From assembly GCA_963677015.1 (NCBI GenBank), contig OY781533.1, forward strand, positions 2,976,001 through 3,040,000: DNA of 64,000 nt. The letters are read 5' to 3'. How positions within the stretch are numbered: the stretch's first letter is position 1; each line of letters opens with the position of its first letter. The stretch is from G963556115 sp963677015. Lineage in GTDB: Bacteria; Planctomycetota; SZUA-567. This document shows positions 16,336 through 24,644 of the stretch, in pieces. A program made the position numbers and the translations under genes. The notes beneath the pieces are model-generated. The model made no database searches, was not told the origin of the DNA, and worked only from the letters and a program-made list of their open reading frames with translations.

Positions 16336-18594
16336 ATGGAAACACACATTCTAGGTTTTCCCCGTATCGGTGCCAGACGTGAGCTTAAAAGAGCTCTCGA
16401 ATCCTACTGGAAAGGCAAAAGCAGTGAGCTTGAACTGCAGCAGACTGCAGCCCAGCTCAGAAAAACTCACTGGCAGATACAGCAGTCAGCCGGACTCAGC
16501 TTTGTCAGCACCGGTGATTTTTCCTATTACGACCAGATGCTGGATATGAGCGCAGCACTCGGAGTAATCCCGGAACGCTTCGGCCAGGCTGAAGAGATAG
16601 ACCTCGCCACCTACTTCAAGCTCGCCCGCGGCGACGCACAAGCAAATGTTCCGGCAATGGAAATGACCAAGTGGTTCAACACCAATTACCACTATATCGT
16701 TCCTGAGATTTCACCAATGACCTCCCCGCGCCTGCTTTCACGAAAAATTATCGAAGAAACAGCCGAAGCTGTAGAACTCGGCTTCACTCCCAAGCCGGTA
16801 CTCATCGGCCCCATAACCTATCTTGAGCTGAGCAAAGGCCGAAACGGCTTCAACTGCTGGGAAAAGCTGCCGGAGCTGGTCGCAGTCTATACAGATTTAA
16901 TCAAGGAACTCTCCGCTCTCTGCGAGTGGATACAGCTTGACGAACCTATCCTCTGCCGGGAGCTCTCAGCCCAGGCGGCGGCCAACTTCACCCCGGTATA
17001 CGCCCGACTGAATGCCGCAGCCAACAGCAGTAAGCTTCTGCTCACGACCTACTTCGACACTCTCGATGACAATCTTGATCTTGCCCTCAATTCCGGTTGC
17101 GGCGGACTTCATCTTGATCTGGTACGCGGGAATAAGCAATTGGAATCATTACTGGCAAAGCTGCCAGAATCTATGATTTTTTCAGCCGGTATCGTTGAAG
17201 GACGAAACATCTGGAAAACAGATTATACCGCAGCACTGTCCCGCCTCAGACCTTTATACGCTGCACTCGGCAGCGAACGCCTCTGGCTTGGTTCCAGCTG
17301 TTCTCTGCTGCACGCACCGGTAGATCTGACCAATGAAACAGATCTTGATCCTGAAATCAGAAGCTGGCTCGCCTTTGCCGTACAGAAATGCACGGAAATA
17401 ACCGATCTCGCCACGGCGACAACAGTCAACGGCGATAATCCGGTTATTATCAAAAACCGTGAAGCAATCACTTCCAGACGTAAAAGCACCAGAGTCAATA
17501 ACCCGGAGGTACAGCAGCGCCTGGGCAGTATCACCCCGGAAATGCTCAAACGTGCCAGCCCATACCCTGAGCGTAAGACCGCTCAGAGCTGGCTCAAGCT
17601 GCCGCTGCTGCCTACTACCACCATCGGTTCATTCCCGCAAACCGGCGAGATACGGCGCAACCGTCTGGCGTACAAGAAAGGCGAAATCAATACTGAAGAA
17701 TACACCGGTTTTCTCAAAGACGAAATAAAACATGTAGTAACACTGCAGGAAGAGCTCGGACTTGATGTTCTGGTACATGGAGAATCCGAACGCAACGACA
17801 TGGTAGAATACTTCGGACAGCAGCTCTCCGGCTTCTGTTTTACCGCCAACGGCTGGGTACAGAGTTACGGCAGCCGCTGCGTAAAGCCGCCGGTAATCTT
17901 CGGAGACATCTCACGCCCGCAGGCAATGACGGTTGAATGGATAAAATATGCCCAGTCAGTCACTGACAAACCTCTAAAAGGCATGCTTACCGGCCCGGTA
18001 ACCATACTCTGCTGGAGTTTTGTACGTGATGATATCACCCGTAAAGAAGTCTCCAGCCAGATTGCGCTGGCAATTCGTGACGAAGTACAGGATCTGGAAA
18101 AAGCCGGCATACACATTATACAGATAGATGAAGCAGCCCTCAGTGAAGGAATGCCTGTCAAACAGCGGGATCGTACGAGCTATCTTGAATGGGCCGTTGA
18201 ATCATTCCGTCTGGCGACAACCGGCGTAGCCGACAGTACTCAGATACATACCCACATGTGCTACAGCGAATTTAATGATATAATAGAGTCAATCGCAGAT
18301 ATGGACGCGGATGTTATCAGCATTGAATCCAGCCGCAGCCGAATGGAGCTGCTCAACTGTTTCAAGGACTTCAAGTATCCTAACGAGATCGGCCCGGGAG
18401 TCTGGGATATCCATAGTCCCCGCGTTCCTTCGGTTGATGAAATTGTCGAACTGCTGGAGAAAGCCTGCACGTATATCCCTAAAGAACGCCTCTGGGTAAA
18501 TCCTGATTGCGGCCTGAAAACCCGTGACTGGGAAGAAACCATCGCATCAATCAAAAATATGGTTGAAGCCGCGCAAATTATGCGTAATAAATAA
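16336..18594 (+). CDS. metE: Cobalamin-independent methionine synthase
   Basis: A 752-residue MetE, full length for the family. It transfers a methyl group from 5-methyltetrahydropteroyl-triglutamate to homocysteine, the last step of methionine synthesis, in the cytoplasm. The N-terminal barrel begins THILGFPRIGARRELKRALE. The C-terminal catalytic barrel starts near residue 420 (TTTIGSFPQTGEIRRNR). Zinc ligands are visible as HTHMC, the glutamate in SIESSRSRMEL and the cysteine in NPDCGLKTRDW, and IDEAALSEGMP supplies the substrate-site aspartate. AAGGAG precedes the ATG. Expression should fall when B12 is available because of the upstream riboswitch, which implies the cell has another, B12-dependent synthase elsewhere. 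Confidence 0.97.
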   Translation: METHILGFPRIGARRELKRALESYWKGKSSELELQQTAAQLRKTHWQIQQSAGLSFVSTGDFSYYDQMLDMSAALGVIPERFGQAEEIDLATYFKLARGDAQANVPAMEMTKWFNTNYHYIVPEISPMTSPRLLSRKIIEETAEAVELGFTPKPVLIGPITYLELSKGRNGFNCWEKLPELVAVYTDLIKELSALCEWIQLDEPILCRELSAQAAANFTPVYARLNAAANSSKLLLTTYFDTLDDNLDLALNSGCGGLHLDLVRGNKQLESLLAKLPESMIFSAGIVEGRNIWKTDYTAALSRLRPLYAALGSERLWLGSSCSLLHAPVDLTNETDLDPEIRSWLAFAVQKCTEITDLATATTVNGDNPVIIKNREAITSRRKSTRVNNPEVQQRLGSITPEMLKRASPYPERKTAQSWLKLPLLPTTTIGSFPQTGEIRRNRLAYKKGEINTEEYTGFLKDEIKHVVTLQEELGLDVLVHGESERNDMVEYFGQQLSGFCFTANGWVQSYGSRCVKPPVIFGDISRPQAMTVEWIKYAQSVTDKPLKGMLTGPVTILCWSFVRDDITRKEVSSQIALAIRDEVQDLEKAGIHIIQIDEAALSEGMPVKQRDRTSYLEWAVESFRLATTGVADSTQIHTHMCYSEFNDIIESIADMDADVISIESSRSRMELLNCFKDFKYPNEIGPGVWDIHSPRVPSVDEIVELLEKACTYIPKERLWVNPDCGLKTRDWEETIASIKNMVEAAQIMRNK

Positions 18595-18609
18595 ATCTCT
18601 ACTGACCAG

Positions 18610-18646
18610 AAAGCGGGCCGGGACAACAACAGACCCGGCCCGCTTT
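18610..18646 (+). terminator. Terminator of metE
   Basis: A perfect 13-base GC-rich stem (AAAGCGGGCCGGG at 18610-18622, CCCGGCCCGCTTT at 18634-18646) with an 11-base loop lies 16 bases after the metE stop. It ends in TTT followed by A-rich sequence and is the strongest hairpin in the window. Confidence 0.85.
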
Positions 18647-19258
18647 AAAAATATCCCGGAATTATACGAATATTAACAGCACAATCACCATACACTCTCA
18701 CACCTGAATCCACCTTGATTTACAGTACCGCCAATAACAGCGCGTCAACAAACAATACACACAAGCAATAATATAACATAAATATATAAAATGAGTTACA
18801 ACAATACCAAATAAACAATACACTCAATAGCAAAATAGTATTACCAAGCAAAACAAACTTATTTAACAACATCACCAAAATAATCAAGCAAAGAGCATAA
18901 CCCCAAAGAACAAACCCGAAGTATTATTACTACATATAATTATAGAATATCGGTGACAGACAATTTAGATAACATTCAAGCAGCACGCTCCAGCGTTATA
19001 AACACTTTAAAAAACTGTCACCGACAAACATAATAAATTACTTACTCAGAAACATTCAATCCCTGCAAGTCAGACGTAGATATTTCAGCCTCATTATGCT
19101 GAATACCAGAATTTACTATACGTTAAAGAACTATCGTAATTCACAGCACGCAACATAAAAACACGGTTCCCCCCTTGCGCACCAGTACATATTGACTATT
19201 ATTAAAGTAATACTTTATTGTCATTTACCCAAAATATATTGAAGGATATATCAGAATA
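18647..19258. other. AT-rich gap containing a spaced inverted repeat
   Basis: Around 600 bases with no supported gene. The only structure that stands out is the inverted repeat at 18950-19024, described separately. A possible promoter for the redox protein lies near 19190-19215 (TTGACT, then AGTAAT), but its spacing is not convincing. Confidence 0.4.
18950..19024. repeat. Inverted repeat with 55-base spacer
   Basis: TCGGTGACAG at 18950-18959 is matched by CTGTCACCGA at 19015-19024, a perfect 10-base inverted repeat. The spacer contains a small internal CGCT/AGCG pairing. It could be the closing stem of a structured RNA or a pair of protein-binding half-sites. It is not next to a gene end and has no recognisable family. 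Confidence 0.45.
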
Positions 19259-19726
19259 ATGAATTGCAGTTCAGAAAGAATCCGTAAGGGAGTTGACCTG
19301 TTTACCTCCGGTTACAATTGCGCCCAAAGTGTCGTCTGCGCCTTCTGTGAAGAGTTTGGAGTACCACATGCTACCGGCCAGAAACTTGCCTCCGGTTTCG
19401 GCGGCGGTATCGGCGGATTACGCCGAACCTGCGGCGCCTTCAGTGGTGCGGTGATTATAATCGGACTGCTTTACGGCGACTATGACCCTAATGATAAAGT
19501 TAAAAAGCGCGAATTCTATCAGATAATAAAGGATGCTGAGAAAAAATTTACCGAACGCTTTCAGACCAGTATCTGCAAAGAGTTGCTGATCAATGCCAAA
19601 TCACATTTTGAAGACAGCCCGATGGCCCGCACTCCCGAGTACTATGCCAGCCGTCCCTGCACCATATTTGTCGCCTATGCCTGCGAAATTCTCGAAGAAC
19701 TGCTTGCAGATTACAACAAAAAATAA
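19259..19726 (+). CDS. C_GCAxxG_C_C family redox-active protein
   Basis: A 155-residue member of the C_GCAxxG_C_C family, named for its cysteine pattern. Seen here are GYNCAQSVVCAF near the N-terminus, GFGGGIGGLRRTCGAFSGA in the centre, then SICKEL and RPCTIFVAYAC. Conserved cysteines in this family are thought to bind an iron-sulfur cluster or take part in electron transfer, and members are common in anaerobes. No function has been fixed. The ribosome site (GAAGGAT) is about a dozen bases before the ATG, somewhat far. The gene is monocistronic, with the YeeE/YedE transporter pair starting 325 bases downstream on the same strand. Confidence 0.85.
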   Translation: MNCSSERIRKGVDLFTSGYNCAQSVVCAFCEEFGVPHATGQKLASGFGGGIGGLRRTCGAFSGAVIIIGLLYGDYDPNDKVKKREFYQIIKDAEKKFTERFQTSICKELLINAKSHFEDSPMARTPEYYASRPCTIFVAYACEILEELLADYNKK

Positions 19727-20051
19727 CCCGCTCCAGCCAGCAGCCAATTACGGATTAAGCTGCAGAACAAAGCAGGCCAGTTGTGCTGCATAAAAATGGA
19801 TGTTATATTGCAGTTTCAGGCTCGGAAAATTCTCTGCAGCAACCCGGCAAAACAAAATTCACACTGGAAATTAACTTGCATTTATGACAACAAGTGCATA
19901 TCCTGAAGTAAGCGATACAGAAATAATATACACGGTTCCACCAAGTAACAAAATAAAACATCAGCTCAGAAATGATACATTCATCACTGCTGCTTACTCA
20001 CCGCTGACGGTAGAGTATTGATTATAATATTTTTTGGTTTGGAGGAATGTT
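19727..20051. other. Intergenic stretch before the YeeE/YedE pair
   Basis: No gene is supported. A TATAAT at 20023-20028 just upstream of the ribosome site could be the -10 element of the transporter pair, but the matching -35 is poor. Confidence 0.35.
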
Positions 20052-20585
20052 ATGGATAAGAAGTTTTCATGGCGCCCGTATCTTGCCGGCGCCCTTGCTG
20101 GTATACTTGCTATTGCCTCGGTATACTACTCAAATCACGAACTTGGCAAGCCCAAGTATCTCGGAGCTTCGACAACCTTTGTGCGCTCGGCAGGTATGAT
20201 AGAGGAGACCTTCGCTCCTGAGCATGTAGCCGCAAACGCGTACTATACCAAGGAAAAAGTCAGAGTGGACTGGCAATTCATGCTGGTGGTGGGAATTCTC
20301 ATCGGCAGCTTTATCTCCTCAATAAGCACCCGCTCATTCAAGCGTGAATGTACCCCACCCATCTGGAATGAAAATTTCGGTACCAGCCGGGGGAAACGTG
20401 CCTTTTTCGCCTTTACCGGCGGCCTTATAGCGATGTTCGGTGCCAGACTGGCCGGAGGCTGTCCGAGTGGGCATGGGCTTTCGGGGCTGATGCAGCTTTC
20501 AGTCAGCGGTTATATAGCCATGGCCGGATTCTTCGGTGCCGGAGTAATTGTCGCCGCACTGGTCTACAGAAATAAGGGGGAATAA
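20052..20585 (+). CDS. YeeE/YedE family membrane protein, first half of a transporter pair
   Basis: A 177-residue membrane protein with helices at about residues 10-28, 77-94, 116-135 and 145-172. The signature RLAGGCPSGHGLSGL belongs to the sulphur-transport (YeeE/YedE, PF04143) family, where conserved cysteines lining the pore pass thiosulfate or related sulphur or selenium compounds. Here the full-length transporter is split into two adjacent genes of about equal size, each with one cysteine signature. I start at the ATG at 20052, which has GGAGG six bases upstream. An in-frame TTG at 20034 would place the ribosome site inside the gene. Two bases separate it from the next gene. Confidence 0.85.
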   Translation: MDKKFSWRPYLAGALAGILAIASVYYSNHELGKPKYLGASTTFVRSAGMIEETFAPEHVAANAYYTKEKVRVDWQFMLVVGILIGSFISSISTRSFKRECTPPIWNENFGTSRGKRAFFAFTGGLIAMFGARLAGGCPSGHGLSGLMQLSVSGYIAMAGFFGAGVIVAALVYRNKGE

Positions 20586-20587
20586 TT

Positions 20588-21118
20588 ATGTCTACAGATC
20601 TATGGCTAGGACTTATTACCGGAATTATCTTTGGAATTCTGCTGCAGCAGGGAAGAGTTGCAAGATTTGAAAAGCAGGTAGGAGCAATGCTCTTCAAAGA
20701 TATGACTATTCTCAAATTCATGCTCAGCGCGATTATTGTCGGCATGATCGGAATCAATATTCTCGCCGCTACCGGACTGGCTCCACTGAGCGTAAAAGCA
20801 ACGGTTATCGGTGCGAACCTTATTGGCGGTATTATCTTCGGCATCGGTTGGGCAATTGTCGGTTACTGCCCCGGCACCTCACTTGCTGCAGTCGGAGAAG
20901 GACGGATTCATGCGATACCGGCAATTATCGGTATGATAATCGGCGGCGCACTCTACGCCGAGGTCTACCCGGCACTCCAGAGTAATGTTTTAAGCTGGGG
21001 CGCATACGGCAAACTCACCCTTCCGGGACTGCTCGGCATCTCAACCTGGCTGGTTATAGCCGTACTGACCCTGCTCTTTATTCTTCTCTTTATTATCTTT
21101 GAAAAGAAGAATATCTGA
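20588..21118 (+). CDS. YeeE/YedE family membrane protein, second half of a transporter pair
   Basis: A 176-residue membrane protein with helices at about residues 4-20, 40-60, 70-95, 110-128 and 148-172. It carries the second signature of the YeeE/YedE fold, GWAIVGYCPGTSLAAVGEGR, which matches the GGCPSGHG motif of the partner. Together they should form one inner-membrane channel for thiosulfate or another sulphur anion. The start ATG follows the previous stop by two bases, with AAGGGGGAA as ribosome site inside the end of the first gene, indicating translational coupling. A hairpin lies 25 bases after the stop. Confidence 0.85.
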   Translation: MSTDLWLGLITGIIFGILLQQGRVARFEKQVGAMLFKDMTILKFMLSAIIVGMIGINILAATGLAPLSVKATVIGANLIGGIIFGIGWAIVGYCPGTSLAAVGEGRIHAIPAIIGMIIGGALYAEVYPALQSNVLSWGAYGKLTLPGLLGISTWLVIAVLTLLFILLFIIFEKKNI

Positions 21119-21143
21119 TAACAGTCTCTTTCTCAGGCATACA

Positions 21144-21166
21144 GGCCAGCCGTAAAACGGCTGGCC
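21144..21166 (+). terminator. Terminator of the YeeE/YedE pair
   Basis: GGCCAGCCG and CGGCTGGCC form a perfect 9-base stem with a TAAAA loop, 25 bases after the second transporter gene. It is followed by TTATACCTT, a weak T-rich tail. Confidence 0.75.
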
Positions 21167-21735
21167 TTATACCTTACCCACTTGGCCACACAAAATAGCC
21201 AGATAACAGCAAGCAGCACCACATACCTGCTCACATCCAAAGACCAACAGCATCCTCCGGCACCAGAGTATTTACTTATCCCCAGAGAGCAGATAATAAA
21301 CTCCGTAATCCTGCTCTCATCAGACTTAAGCAAATTCCCCTACACTACGCCCGACCCGAAAAACCCTAAATACCGCCCAGGCAGCCCCTCGACACGCCCC
21401 AGCTGTTATACAGCCGCTGCAATACCTGCAACCTTGCCAAACCGAACGGAAATACAAGCCAATAAAAAGCCGGCAGAAGGGCTTTCCTGCCGGCCAACTC
21501 AAACAAAAACGCAACAACGTTTTTAGGAGAAGGTTTGAGATAAACTTATAATTCCATCACGCCTGTACCGCACAAAATCTCTGAAAAGCACAAAACCGCT
21601 CAACATCATCGAAACAACTAAAAGCAGAAGCTGCCAGTCCAGAAGTTACATCATTACAAGGCATTCCTCAACACCAGCAATTGCTCCGACAGCATCATAA
21701 TAGCATTGCTCCAGTTAAAGCGCAAAACCAGAATT
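21167..21735. other. Gap between convergent operons
   Basis: About 570 bases between the transporter pair and the Mrp operon that runs toward it. It contains the minus-strand terminator at 21465-21494. Frames on both strands (21182-21526 plus, 21133-21333 minus) lack ribosome sites and family resemblance, and I do not call them. Confidence 0.4.
21465..21494 (-). terminator. Terminator of the Mrp-hotdog-IscU operon
   Basis: Read on the minus strand, an 8-base stem (GCCGGCAG/CTGCCGGC, arms 21487-21494 and 21469-21476) with a 10-base loop runs into TTTTTATT. It lies about 240 bases past the IscU-like stop codon, so the transcript would have a long tail. Confidence 0.75.
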
Positions 21736-22116
21736 TCATACCGCAGAGGCTGTTTTGAAGTAATCTTTTATAGTCTTACGTAAGACCTCGGCAGCAAAGA
21801 CCGAACAATGCAGTTTCTCCTCCGGCATTCCGCCCAGCGCCTGCACAACCTCTTCATCGGTTAGACGACACGCTTCGTACAGACTCATACCTGTAGCCAT
21901 CTCAGTCATCATACTGCAACAGGAGATCACTGCCGGACAGCCGAAAGCCTTAAACGTCACCTGCTCCAGCCTCTTATTCCGCACCCGGATCCAGACCTGA
22001 ACCGAATCACCGCATTCAGGTTCACCCATACGTGCTGTTGCATCCGCATCCACCAGTTCCCCGACATTGCGCGGATTATAAAAGTGCTCGAGAGCCTTCT
22101 GCGTGTAAAGCATCAT
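21736..22116 (-). CDS. IscU/NifU N-terminal domain-type iron-sulfur scaffold protein
   Basis: A 126-residue iron-sulfur scaffold of the NifU_N fold. The three conserved cysteine sites are present: EPECGD, FGCPAVISCCS and KLHCSVFA. HFYNPRNVGEL at the N-terminus is characteristic. The usual IscU LPPVKLHC motif appears as MPEEKLHC, closer to the anaerobe type often found with Mrp ATPases. The gene overlaps the end of the hotdog gene by 41 bases, and GGAGACAG sits before its ATG, so translation is likely coupled. It is the last gene of a three-gene operon with the Mrp carrier and probably assembles clusters that Mrp delivers. No cysteine desulfurase is encoded nearby. Confidence 0.9.
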   Translation of the reverse strand: MMLYTQKALEHFYNPRNVGELVDADATARMGEPECGDSVQVWIRVRNKRLEQVTFKAFGCPAVISCCSMMTEMATGMSLYEACRLTDEEVVQALGGMPEEKLHCSVFAAEVLRKTIKDYFKTASAV

Positions 22117-22534
22117 CTGTCTCCATAACTACCGGTTTACGCCGAACAAAACGCGCTGCCGCACTGGCATAGCTGTCTCCATCAACAATAACCTCTGCCT
22201 CAGTATAATAGATCGGGCCGCGCTTACTCCGCACCTTGGCCTTTACCTGCAGCACCGCATTACACGGAACCTCTTTATGAAAGGTCACCTTCATATCCGC
22301 AGTTACACCTTCAATGCCGATGTTAAAAATCGCATGACACATGGCGCAGTCAAGTAATGAAGTTATAAAGCCACCATGCAGGATACCGGCATACCCCTGG
22401 TGTAACAGGCAGGTCTCAACGACAGCCTCTACCTCCAGCTCACCGCGGATACTGAACTCCAAGTTCAGCCCCGCCCGGTTATTCTTCCCGCAGAGCAGAC
22501 AGTTATCATGACTCTTCGGCGACTTTACAACCAT
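22076..22534 (-). CDS. PaaI-family hotdog thioesterase-like protein
   Basis: A 152-residue single hotdog domain. NCLLCGKNNRAGLNLEF at the N-terminus and GYAGILHGGFITSLLDCAM, with the conserved His-Gly-Gly, place it in the PaaI/4HBT group, whose members hydrolyse acyl-CoA or acyl-ACP thioesters. The substrate is unknown. I choose the ATG at 22534 because GGGAGG lies eight bases upstream. An in-frame GTG at 22555 overlaps the stop codon of the Mrp gene and would place this ribosome site inside the gene. Its 3' end overlaps the IscU-like gene by 41 bases. The reason for a thioesterase within an iron-sulfur operon is not obvious. Confidence 0.85.
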   Translation of the reverse strand: MVVKSPKSHDNCLLCGKNNRAGLNLEFSIRGELEVEAVVETCLLHQGYAGILHGGFITSLLDCAMCHAIFNIGIEGVTADMKVTFHKEVPCNAVLQVKAKVRSKRGPIYYTEAEVIVDGDSYASAAARFVRRKPVVMETDDALHAEGSRALL

Positions 22535-22554
22535 GCTTATTCCTCCCAGCGGCA

Positions 22555-23394
22555 CTAGGCAAATTCAATTCTGCTTACTACCTCGGCAAAGGCTTTCTCT
22601 GCCGGACTGTCACTGCCCTCATGCGCGAAAGACTTACCGGCATCTCCGAGCTCTACAATACGCGGATCAATCGGAACAGCGCCAAGGAACTTGACCTCCA
22701 GCTTCTGACACATCTCCTTACCGCCGCCACTCTTGAAGATATCGACAACCTTACCGCACTCTGGACAGACAAAGCCGCTCATATTCTCAATTACTCCAAG
22801 AACAGGAAGCTTCAACTGCTCACAGAAACTTACTGAACGACGTACATCGGCGACAGCAACCTCCTGTGGTGTTGTCACGAGAATTGCTCCATCCGCGTCA
22901 TCAATGGTCTGACATATTGATAAAGGCTCATCACCGGTTCCCGGAGGGGAATCAATAATCAGATAATCCAGTTCACCCCACTGCACATACCCCAGCAGCT
23001 GCTTGATAATATTCATCTTCATCGGGCCGCGCCAGATGATTGCCGCATCGGTCTTTTCAATGATAAACGGAATTGACATAACCTTGAGATTATCCTTCTC
23101 ATAAGGGAGCATCCCGTCACGACCCTGCAGTGATTTATAACCCTGCAATCCCAGTAGTACCGGCACACTAGGTCCGTGAAAATCAATATCAAGCAGACCG
23201 ACCTTGGCTCCGGTTTTGGCCAGCGCCAACGCTAAATTAACCGCTACAGTACTCTTTCCTACACCGCCCTTTCCGGAAAATACCAGCACTTTATGCTTGA
23301 TCCTGTTAAGACCAGATTTTACCGCCTGATCCAGCTCTTCAGAATCCGCGTGTCCGGAATGGCTGCAGGATGATCCATTATTATCTTCTGCCAT
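22555..23394 (-). CDS. Mrp/NBP35-family iron-sulfur carrier ATPase
   Basis: A 279-residue P-loop ATPase of the Mrp/ApbC/NBP35 family. The deviant Walker A motif FSGKGGVGKSTVAVNLALAL is near residue 40, DIDFHGPSVP follows, and DSPPGTGDEPL is the second signature. The CxxC pair in SGFVCPECG binds a bridging [4Fe-4S] cluster between two subunits. An N-terminal stretch with SSCSHSGH resembles the cysteine-containing extension of NBP35 proteins but has only one cysteine. It is the first gene of an operon with a hotdog protein and an IscU-like scaffold, which fits delivery of preformed clusters to target enzymes. Confidence 0.95.
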   Translation of the reverse strand: MAEDNNGSSCSHSGHADSEELDQAVKSGLNRIKHKVLVFSGKGGVGKSTVAVNLALALAKTGAKVGLLDIDFHGPSVPVLLGLQGYKSLQGRDGMLPYEKDNLKVMSIPFIIEKTDAAIIWRGPMKMNIIKQLLGYVQWGELDYLIIDSPPGTGDEPLSICQTIDDADGAILVTTPQEVAVADVRRSVSFCEQLKLPVLGVIENMSGFVCPECGKVVDIFKSGGGKEMCQKLEVKFLGAVPIDPRIVELGDAGKSFAHEGSDSPAEKAFAEVVSRIEFA

Positions 23395-23899
23395 GGCTTT
23401 CTCCTGTTACCTGCGGGTTATTCAAAAAAACAACCCGAATTTCAAACAAACTATCTCTACCGCTTCAATATTCAATTATGATTAAAAGACCATAAGCTGT
23501 CAAGAAGCAACCTGCAATTAATATCACATACACATTTATTAGTCATTACCAATAAATAAGTTACAAATACCAATAATGGTATATACCTAAAACCGCCAGA
23601 TATTACAAAGATTATTCCGAATAATAATGACATATTATAAGTTCATAATCAACATTAACAGACGCTGCTATAACCGTAAATTTACTCTCAACCCGAGCGT
23701 TTTCTGGATACTGCATTTCAGTCACTAAGTTATGCCAGAGAGCCCAAACTGTTAATTAATTATAAAAAATGTGCTCAAACCACTTCAAAACTGAAAATTC
23801 TAACAACTTTACAGGACAATATCACGGAATAATTTTACAATCATATGATCTTAAAATATGGCAACAGCCTAATATTCTCACTAACAATAGAGAAAAAAC
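23395..23899. other. Gap between divergent Mrp operon and tetR
   Basis: About 500 AT-rich bases holding the promoter of the Mrp operon on the minus strand (not pinned down) and, at the right edge, the tetR promoter. The reading frame that extends the TetR protein 60 codons upstream to 23769 runs through the promoter and is not coding. Confidence 0.4.
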
Positions 23900-23927
23900 T
23901 TGTATTTCAAACCAATCGGTCTATAAT
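23900..23927 (+). promoter_or_regulatory. Promoter of the tetR-type gene
   Basis: TTGTAT at 23900-23905 and a perfect TATAAT at 23922-23927 with a 16-base spacer. The predicted start point near 23934 leaves a 15-base leader with AAAGGAG before the ATG at 23949. A palindrome fills the spacer. Confidence 0.75.
23909..23922. promoter_or_regulatory. Probable TetR operator in the tetR promoter
   Basis: AAACCAATCGGTCT, whose reverse complement is AGACCGATTGGTTT, is an imperfect 14-base palindrome located between the -35 and -10 elements. It resembles the TAGACC-N4-GGTCTA box described for E. coli NemR, a TetR-family repressor, with one mismatch in the outer arm. A closely related copy occurs before the next gene. 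This suggests autoregulation. Confidence 0.65.
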
Positions 23928-23948
23928 ACAAACCCAAAGGAGAAAGCT

Positions 23949-24512
23949 ATGGCGCGCCCCAGAGAATACAACCGTGATGAAGTAATAGATGCCGCCACCC
24001 AGATTTTCTGGAAAAAAGGCTACCATGGCACCTCATTAAATGAACTGGTTACGGCAACCAAACTAAACAAACAGAGTATGTACAAGGAGTTCGGGAGCAA
24101 AGCCGGCCTCTTCGACGCCTGCCTTGAAAACTTCCGCAAGATGATGGGACAACGGGTTATCGACACCCTCACCCGTCAGCCGCTAAGTGTAGATAATATA
24201 CGCAGTCTCTTCCAGCTGCAGAGCAAATTTATCGCCTCACCAGACTTCAAAGGGTGCATGTTTATCAACTCCGCTAACGAACGGGAATTTCTCCATCCAG
24301 GTACCCTGAAGAAGGTTGACAGCTTTTTTGAACGGCTGCACAAACTCTTCTGCGACTGCCTGCGCACCAGATTTACTGAAACCGACTCGGATATTCGTGC
24401 AGCCTATCTTGTAGACTTCTTTGTCGGCGCCATGACCGTCGGCAAGGTAAAATTCGATCCGGAGCAGCACCGTCAACTGCTCCAGATGGCTCTAAAAGTA
24501 CTGGATAAGTAA
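23949..24512 (+). CDS. TetR/AcrR-family transcriptional regulator
   Basis: A 187-residue repressor. The N-terminal helix-turn-helix (EVIDAATQIFWKKGYHGTSL, then ELVTATKLNKQSMYKEF) is typical of the family. The C-terminal half is a helical ligand-binding domain with two cysteines, CMFINSA and DCLRT, which could sense electrophiles as in NemR. The start is the ATG at 23949 with AAAGGAG upstream. An operator-like palindrome sits in its own promoter, and a second copy lies before the ketosynthase gene 132 bases downstream, so the likely regulon is itself plus that gene. Confidence 0.92.
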   Translation: MARPREYNRDEVIDAATQIFWKKGYHGTSLNELVTATKLNKQSMYKEFGSKAGLFDACLENFRKMMGQRVIDTLTRQPLSVDNIRSLFQLQSKFIASPDFKGCMFINSANEREFLHPGTLKKVDSFFERLHKLFCDCLRTRFTETDSDIRAAYLVDFFVGAMTVGKVKFDPEQHRQLLQMALKVLDK

Positions 24513-24586
24513 AAGCATACATCGACAATTATTAATTTATGGCCGTTAAGAGTAAAATCCTGACGGCTATCAAATGCGACAATTAA

Positions 24587-24600
24587 AGACCGATCGTTCT
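24587..24600. promoter_or_regulatory. Second copy of the TetR operator-like palindrome
   Basis: AGACCGATCGTTCT matches the reverse complement of the site at 23909-23922 in its first eight bases and keeps the palindromic form. It lies 44 bases before the ketosynthase start and overlaps a weak promoter (CTGACG at 24560-24565, TAAAGA at 24584-24589). Binding there would block transcription. Confidence 0.6.
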
Positions 24601-24644
24601 GAAACAACCTCAGCCGATCACAGATACGACAAAAGGATTATCAG

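Noticed and set aside
21133..21333. 66-codon minus-strand frame with one hydrophobic stretch
   Set aside because: It covers the terminator of the transporter pair on the other strand and lies beyond the Mrp operon terminator; there is no ribosome site.
21182..21526. 114-codon plus-strand frame between the transporter pair and the Mrp operon
   Set aside because: TTG start, no ribosome site, proline/threonine-rich composition without a fold, and it runs through a minus-strand terminator.
23769..23948. 60-codon N-terminal extension of the TetR regulator
   Set aside because: It spans the promoter and operator. The ATG at 23949 has AAAGGAG and begins the usual TetR sequence.
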